Below are positions 59,352-64,000 of a stretch of DNA of 64,000 bases, piece after piece. The stretch lies in contig CAVYBK010000020.1 in NCBI GenBank assembly GCA_963766725.1, positions 1 through 64,000 of the forward strand, written 5' to 3'. Origin of the DNA: DATEOR01 sp963766725 (GTDB taxonomy: Bacteria > Actinomycetota > Thermoleophilia > Gaiellales > Gaiellaceae). Each line of letters begins with the position of its first letter. Positions within the stretch are counted from its first letter, which is position 1. Under the pieces are notes generated by a model, which was not told where the DNA came from, did not search any database, and worked only from the letters and a program-made list of their open reading frames with translations. The position numbers and the translations under genes were made by a program.

Positions 59352-60344
59352 CTACCCCGGGGCCGCCGCAACCTCTTCTTCGAGTCGTGCGGCCACACGC
59401 GCGACGACGTTTCCGGCCGCGCCCTGCGCGCCGAGGGTGATCGCGTTGGCAATCGCGGTGCGCGAGCTGGAGCCGTGGGCGATGACCACGAGGCCCCGCA
59501 GCCCGAGCAAATAGGCGCCGCCGTAGGTCTCCGGGTCGAGCCGCTTGCGCAGGCCACGCGCGGCGGGACGGATGAGGAGGCCGCCGAGCTTCCCGCGAGG
59601 GCTCGCCTCGATCTCCTTTCGGAGCTCGTCGAGGAGCGTTTTGATCGTCCCCTCCATGAGCTTGAGCGCCATGTTGCCCGTGAAGCCGTCGCAGACGACC
59701 ACGTCGGCTGCGTGCGCGAGCAGCTCGCGGCTCTCGACGTTGCCGACGAAGTCGAGATGGCTGGCCTCGAGAACCGGATGGGTCTCGCGGACGAGGCGGT
59801 TCCCCTTCTCCGGCTCCTCGCCGATGGAGAGAAGGGCGACGTTCGGATCGGAGATGCCCAGGATCTCCTCGGCGAAGACGGAGCCCATGTGCCCGAACTG
59901 GACGAGGTGCTCCGGGCGAGCGTCGGCATTCGCGCCCGCGTCGATCAGCACCGATGTCCCGCCGATGGATGGAAGCGGCACGGCGATCGCCGGCCGGTGC
60001 ACGTCCGGGAGCCGGCGGATCTCGAGGAGCCCCGCCGCGAGCATCGCGCCCGTGTTCCCCGCGGAGACGACGGCCTGCGCGTCGCCCTCGCCCACCGCGC
60101 GGCAGGCGGCGAACATCGAGCTCTCGCGCTTCTCGCGCGCCGCGTCGGAGGGCTTCTCGTCCATCGCGACGATGTCGTCGGCATGAACGATCTCGAGGCC
60201 CTCGGCGATCGGCTCGAGTTCGTCGTGCCGGCCGAACAGCACAGGTTCGACGCTGTCAGAGGCCGCCGCGAGCGCACCCGCGACGATCTCCTCCGGGGCT
60301 CGATCGCCGCCCATCGCGTCGACGGCGACCCGGATCTTGGTCAT
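59352..60344 (-). CDS. plsX: Phosphate acyltransferase PlsX
   Basis: A 330-residue PlsX: VAVDAMGGDRAPEEIVAGAL (20 residues), SAGNTGAMLAAGLLEIRRLP (20 residues), DGFTGNMALKLMEGTIKTLL (20 residues). Converts acyl-ACP to acyl-phosphate for phospholipid synthesis. Three bases after rpmF. Confidence 0.96.
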   Translation of the reverse strand: MTKIRVAVDAMGGDRAPEEIVAGALAAASDSVEPVLFGRHDELEPIAEGLEIVHADDIVAMDEKPSDAAREKRESSMFAACRAVGEGDAQAVVSAGNTGAMLAAGLLEIRRLPDVHRPAIAVPLPSIGGTSVLIDAGANADARPEHLVQFGHMGSVFAEEILGISDPNVALLSIGEEPEKGNRLVRETHPVLEASHLDFVGNVESRELLAHAADVVVCDGFTGNMALKLMEGTIKTLLDELRKEIEASPRGKLGGLLIRPAARGLRKRLDPETYGGAYLLGLRGLVVIAHGSSSRTAIANAITLGAQGAAGNVVARVAARLEEEVAAAPG

Positions 60345-60347
60345 TGG

Positions 60348-60536
60348 CTAGGGCGCCGGGGTCTCGAGCGGCTCGACTTCACGACCGCGGTAGGTCCCGC
60401 AGGTCGGGCAGAGATGGTGAGGCCGCTTCGGCTGATGGCACTGCGGGCACTCGACGACGACGGGCGTCGAGAGCTTGTGCGTCGCGCGCCGCTTGTCGCG
60501 GCGAGACTTGGAGGTTTTTCGCTTGGGGACTGCCAT
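60348..60536 (-). CDS. rpmF: 50S ribosomal protein L32
   Basis: A 62-residue L32: AVPKRKTSKSRRDKRRATHK (20 residues) and CPQC...CPTC zinc motif (both Cys pairs present, the zinc-containing form). Confidence 0.97.
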   Translation of the reverse strand: MAVPKRKTSKSRRDKRRATHKLSTPVVVECPQCHQPKRPHHLCPTCGTYRGREVEPLETPAP

Positions 60537-60552
60537 CGGCGGGCCAGTATAG

Positions 60553-61068
60553 CTACGAGGAGAGCCTGTCCCGCAGCTCAGCGAGCTTGGCCCAGCGGTC
60601 GTCGCCGCCTTCGTCCTCGTGCTCGTGGGGCTCGACGTTCAGGTCCCGGCCGCACACCGGGCAGAGGCCGGCGCAGTCCTCGCGGCAGAGGATCTGGTCG
60701 GGCAGCGCGAGCGCGACGGCGTCGCGCGCCCACGCGGAGAGGTCGAGACGGTCGTCCTGGAGGTAGGGCGTCCGGAGCTCCTCGTCATCCTCCGGGTCCG
60801 TCGCCTGGTACTGGCGGTCGTCGACCGCGACGTCGAGGCCGGCGTCGCCGAGGCAGCGCACGCACGGGCCGACGAGCCGAACGCCGAACTCGAGCTCGAG
60901 CATGAGCCCGGACGAGAGGCGTGTCAGCGTCAGTGCCGCCTCGGGCGATTCGGGGATCGGGACGTAACGCTGGCCGCCGAGCTCGAGCGGCTCGAGGTCG
61001 ACCTCCTTGACGTCCCGAAACTGGTCGCCCGACTGCAGCCGGGCCGTGCGGATGTTGAAGACCGTCAT
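60553..61068 (-). CDS. YceD/DUF177 family protein
   Basis: A 171-residue DUF177 protein with GPCVRCLGDAGLDV and a later CREDCAGLCPVCGRDLN, both metal-binding-looking Cys sets. It always neighbours rpmF and is linked to 23S rRNA maturation. Confidence 0.93.
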   Translation of the reverse strand: MTVFNIRTARLQSGDQFRDVKEVDLEPLELGGQRYVPIPESPEAALTLTRLSSGLMLELEFGVRLVGPCVRCLGDAGLDVAVDDRQYQATDPEDDEELRTPYLQDDRLDLSAWARDAVALALPDQILCREDCAGLCPVCGRDLNVEPHEHEDEGGDDRWAKLAELRDRLSS

Positions 61069-61101
61069 CTACGGCCAGCGTAGCGAAGGAGAAGGGGGTT
61101 C

Positions 61102-61593
61102 CTAGACCGCTTGCTGCTCGTCCGTGATGCCGGCGACCACGGACTCCTGAGAGCGCTCGTGGAGCCGCTCGCGGCCCCGGCGCACCGCGCCCAGGAACTT
61201 GTCCAGGTTGACCTCGAGCGTCGAGAGGATCGAGTCGGCCCAGTCCTCCATCTCGAGGCGCGTCTCGCGCGCCTGGCGGCGGGCGTCCTCGACGATCTCC
61301 TGGGCCTGGCGCTCGGCCAGCTTGACGATCTCGGTCTGCGACGCCTCGCGCACGGCTTGCTCGCGCGCCTCGCCGAGAATCCGGTCGCTCTCGCGCTTGG
61401 CCTCCGCGAGCATCTCCTGGCGCTCCTTGACGATCCAGCGGGCCTGCTTGATCTCCTCCGGAATCGTCGCGCGCATCTGGTCGAGGATGTCGTAGATCTC
61501 CTCGCGGTCGATGCGTACCTGGTCGGTGAGCGGGACGGCCTTGGCGTTGTGAACGAGGTCGTCGAGCTTGTCGATGAGAACGAGTACGTCCAT
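61102..61593 (-). CDS. DivIVA-like coiled-coil / F0F1-b-type protein
   Basis: A 163-residue protein. After MDVLVLIDKLDDLVHNAKAV (20 residues) it is almost entirely heptad-rich (RWIVKERQEMLAEAKRESDR, 20 residues; LAERQAQEIVEDARRQARET, 20 residues; LEVNLDKFLGAVRRGRERLH, 20 residues). This resembles actinobacterial proteins between coaD and rpmF sometimes annotated as ATP synthase F0 subunit b or DivIVA-like. No membrane anchor. Confidence 0.75.
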   Translation of the reverse strand: MDVLVLIDKLDDLVHNAKAVPLTDQVRIDREEIYDILDQMRATIPEEIKQARWIVKERQEMLAEAKRESDRILGEAREQAVREASQTEIVKLAERQAQEIVEDARRQARETRLEMEDWADSILSTLEVNLDKFLGAVRRGRERLHERSQESVVAGITDEQQAV

Positions 61594-61607
61594 GTTGTCC
61601 CCGGAGT

Positions 61608-62138
61608 CTACTCTTGCGGCGAGACGGGCGCGCCACCTTTCGGCCGCGGGAACATCTCGCGAAACCGCTTGGCGACTGGCTCCGGCACGAGATCGCGAAC
61701 GTCGCCGCCGAACGAGGCGACCTCCTTCACCCCGCTCGACGAGAGGAAGCTGTACTGCGGGCTCGACATCAGGTACATGGTCTCGACCTCGGGCGCGAGG
61801 TTCCGGTTCAGATGGTGCATCTGGAACTCCCACTCGAAGTCGGAGATCGCGCGCAGGCCTTTGACCATCGTCTTTGCGCCCCATGCCCGCGCGAATTCGA
61901 CGACGAGCTCCGCGAAGACCTCGACCTCGATGTTGTCGTAGTCCGCAAGCGCGTCGCGCAGGAACTGCACGCGCTCCTCGACCGAGAACATGGCCTTCTT
62001 GTGCTGCGGGTCGCGGACGACGCCCACGACCACCCGCTCGAAGATCCCCGCGGCGCGCGTGATGATGTCGAGGTGGCCGTTCGTAACCGGGTCGTAGCTT
62101 CCCGGGCAGATGGCGGTGACCGGCGACGAGTCGCTCAC
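61608..62138 (-). CDS. coaD: Phosphopantetheine adenylyltransferase
   Basis: A 176-residue CoaD: CPGSYDPVTNGHLDIITRAA (20 residues, HxGH-type T/HGH motif), MVKGLRAISDFEWEFQMHHL (20 residues), and FLSSSGVKEVASFGGDV. Penultimate step of CoA synthesis. The ATG overlaps the rsmD stop. Confidence 0.96.
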   Translation of the reverse strand: MSDSSPVTAICPGSYDPVTNGHLDIITRAAGIFERVVVGVVRDPQHKKAMFSVEERVQFLRDALADYDNIEVEVFAELVVEFARAWGAKTMVKGLRAISDFEWEFQMHHLNRNLAPEVETMYLMSSPQYSFLSSSGVKEVASFGGDVRDLVPEPVAKRFREMFPRPKGGAPVSPQE

Positions 62139-62674
62139 TTCGTCCCCTCGAAGAGGCTGACGCGCGTCGAGCCGTAGCGGCGGCTCGTCCGCAACGGCAG
62201 CGGAAGGTCGGGCTCCTCCTTCGCCTCGGACTCGACGACGACGAGGCCGTCGGGGGCGAGGACGGAGGGCAGATGGGTCGCAAGCACGGGTAGGAACTTC
62301 GAGAGCATGCGGTAGGGCGGGTCGACCAGCACGAGATCGTAACGCCTGCCCGAAGCGGCATCGGTCGACAGCCGGCGACCCACGTCCTCGCGGTACACGC
62401 GTGCGCCCTCGAGGCCGAGCTTCTCCAGGTTGCGGATGACCGTCTCTGCGGCGACCCGATCGGAGTCCACGAACACCGCGCTCGCGGCCCCGCGCGAGAG
62501 CGCTTCGAGCCCGAGTGCCCCGGTGCCGGCGAAGAGATCGAGCACGTCGGCCCCGTCGACCGGCCCGATGAGGTTGAACATGGCCTCGCGGACGCGGTCG
62601 CCGGTGGGCCTCACCTCGAGGCCCTTGGGCGCGAATATCCGTGCGCCCTTACGCGAACCCGCGATGATCCTCAA
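62135..62674 (-). CDS. rsmD: 16S rRNA (guanine966-N2)-methyltransferase RsmD
   Basis: A 179-residue methyltransferase: AGSRKGARIFAPKGLEVRPT (20 residues), VLDLFAGTGALGLEALSRGA (20 residues, SAM site) and LVDPPYRM (catalytic DPPY). The start overlaps the recG end by 26 bases. Confidence 0.95.
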   Translation of the reverse strand: MRIIAGSRKGARIFAPKGLEVRPTGDRVREAMFNLIGPVDGADVLDLFAGTGALGLEALSRGAASAVFVDSDRVAAETVIRNLEKLGLEGARVYREDVGRRLSTDAASGRRYDLVLVDPPYRMLSKFLPVLATHLPSVLAPDGLVVVESEAKEEPDLPLPLRTSRRYGSTRVSLFEGTK

Positions 62675-64000
62675 TGCGCTGGGCCTCCTCGAGGAGCGGG
62701 GCGAGCGTCTCTCCGTCCTCCCCTGCCAGGCGCTCGGCCCATTCCCTTGCCTGGACGATCAGCTTCCGGTCGCGGGAGAGGCGGACGAACTTCAGGTCGC
62801 TGAGGCCCGACTGGCGCGTGCCGAGGAGCTGCCCCTCGCCCCTGAGCTCGAGGTCGACCTCGGCGAGCGCGAACCCGTCGTTCGTGTCCACGAGGGCCTG
62901 CAGGCGCTGCTGCGCATCCTCGGTCAGCTCCTCCTTCGGACGAGAGACGAGGAGGCAGTACGACTGCTCCGCGCCCCGGCCGACGCGTCCGCGGAGCTGG
63001 TGGAGCTGCGCGAGGCCGAAGCGATCGGCCTCCTGGACGATCATGATCGTCGCGTTCGGGACGTCGACGCCCACCTCGATCACCGTGGTCGCCACGAGGA
63101 CGTCGAGCTCGCCGCGCTTGAACTCGTCCATCAGCGCGCGTCGATCCGAGGGCCGCAGCCGTCCGTGGAGCGAGCCGACGCGGTAGCCGCGGAGCTCCGC
63201 GCTCCGCAGGCGCTCGGCCTCCTGCTCGGCTGCGCGCGCCTCGATGGTCTCCGACTCCGAGACGAGGGGGCACACGACGTAAGCCTGGCGCCCGTCGTCC
63301 AGATGGCGGCAAAGGCGTTTGTAGGCCTCGGCGCTGCGCTCGTGCGACACCCAGCTCGTGATGACCGGCTGCCGGCCTCGCGGCGGCCGGGCGATCTCCG
63401 TCACGTCGAGGTCGCCGTAGACCGTCTGCGCGAGCGTTCGCGGGATGGGCGTCGCCGTCATGTGGAGGACGTGGGCAGAACGGCCTTCCGCGAGCGCGCG
63501 GCGCTGCTCGACTCCGAAGCGGTGCTGCTCGTCGATCACGGCGACGGCCAGGTCGTCCAGCGCGACGCCTTCCTGGATGAGCGCATGCGTCCCGACGAGG
63601 ATCTGCGCGCCTTCGAGCTCGTGCTTCACGGAGCCCGTCTGCAGCGAGACGCGGACTCCGAGGTCGGCGCAGATCGGCTCCAAGGTGAGGAAGTGCTGCT
63701 CGGCAAGGGTCTCGGTCGGAGCCATGAGCGCGCCCTGCTTGCCGCGCTCGACGGCGCGCAGGAGCGCGTAGAGGGCGACGACCGTCTTCCCCGACCCGAC
63801 GTCGCCCTGGAGAAGCCGCTGCATGGGCCTTGATTCGCGCAGATCGGCGTCGATCTGGGCGATCGCCTCCTCCTGCTCGGGCGTGAGCGTGAACGGAAGC
63901 GCGCGCCGGTAGCGGTCGAGGAGCTCCCCCGGCTCGCCGAGTGCCGTCGCGCGCGCCTCCTGGGCGAGCGCCTCGCGACGGCGGACGAAGCCGAGCTGGA
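62649..64000 (-). CDS. recG: ATP-dependent DNA helicase RecG, C-terminal part; 5' end beyond window
   Basis: At least 450 residues. Continuous from the window edge: FTLTPEQEEAIAQIDADLRE (20 residues), Walker A LLQGDVGSGKTVVAL, DEQH box VIDEQHRFG, MTATPIPRTL, VCPLVSESETIEA, LHGRLRPSDR, ATTVIEVGVDVPNA and QLRGRVGRG, the full RecG helicase set. The N-terminal wedge domain is off the window. RecG remodels stalled forks. Confidence 0.96.
   Translation of the reverse strand, partial: QLGFVRRREALAQEARATALGEPGELLDRYRRALPFTLTPEQEEAIAQIDADLRESRPMQRLLQGDVGSGKTVVALYALLRAVERGKQGALMAPTETLAEQHFLTLEPICADLGVRVSLQTGSVKHELEGAQILVGTHALIQEGVALDDLAVAVIDEQHRFGVEQRRALAEGRSAHVLHMTATPIPRTLAQTVYGDLDVTEIARPPRGRQPVITSWVSHERSAEAYKRLCRHLDDGRQAYVVCPLVSESETIEARAAEQEAERLRSAELRGYRVGSLHGRLRPSDRRALMDEFKRGELDVLVATTVIEVGVDVPNATIMIVQEADRFGLAQLHQLRGRVGRGAEQSYCLLVSRPKEELTEDAQQRLQALVDTNDGFALAEVDLELRGEGQLLGTRQSGLSDLKFVRLSRDRKLIVQAREWAERLAGEDGETLAPLLEEAQRIEDHRGFA

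Overview
The window looks like a chromosome segment of a high-G+C Gram-positive bacterium. The conserved gene order (ffh-rpsP-khpA-rimM-trmD-lepB-rplS-rnhB-yraN, plsX-acpP-rnc-smc-ftsY, recG-rsmD-coaD-DUF177-rpmF) and the many small zinc-ribbon and membrane proteins point to Actinobacteria. A deep lineage such as Thermoleophilia is my inference from overall flavour and cannot be proved from this sequence alone.

Layout. (1) 1-17,513: a gene-sparse accessory region. It is bounded by the 3' half of a tRNA-Thr(GGT) gene at the left edge and a second, truncated copy of that same 3' half at 17,471-17,513. It carries a large PAS-rich hybrid histidine kinase followed directly by a response regulator-class III cyclase, lipoproteins, many small membrane or zinc-ribbon proteins, and two isoprenylcysteine-methyltransferase-like proteins. 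No integrase was found. A dispersed repeat lies beside most genes between 4.3 and 16.5 kb. Read on the minus strand it encodes a 28-residue, Arg/Leu-rich peptide. Four copies are complete and the rest are decayed. The differences between copies are largely synonymous, so the peptide itself appears to be conserved. This is the strongest candidate here for something undescribed. (2) 17.7-28.4 kb: stand-alone metabolic and defence-type genes (GNAT, VOC, MBL-fold, alpha/beta hydrolases, RibD-like reductase, an ArsR-DUF1801-SRPBCC operon with a clear operator, GFA-like enzyme, cupin, MFS exporter, ATP-grasp). (3) 28.5-44.3 kb: a long, mostly plus-strand catabolic cluster. It holds a MetE-C-like protein, an aromatic amino acid lyase homologue without the MIO triad, a homocysteine methyltransferase-like protein, a nucleoside hydrolase, an oligopeptide-type ABC transporter, two zinc alcohol dehydrogenases, a formaldehyde-activating-enzyme homologue, an enolase-superfamily protein, an amidohydrolase and a PLP dehydratase. 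Stop/start overlaps suggest translational coupling. (4) 44.3-64.0 kb: core housekeeping genes, nearly all on the minus strand, ending inside recG.

Sequence quality or recoding. The ABC transporter at 33.2-38.1 kb is broken by about two dozen single-base +1 shifts, although every motif is intact. Isolated shifts also occur in the gfa-like gene, two genes near 24.5 kb, the enolase-family gene, dprA and comM. Residual sequencing error is the simplest explanation, but the almost uniform +1 direction is worth checking. Three genes (fae-like, rimM, rnc) have no ATG, GTG or TTG at a plausible start; CTG is the nearest candidate.
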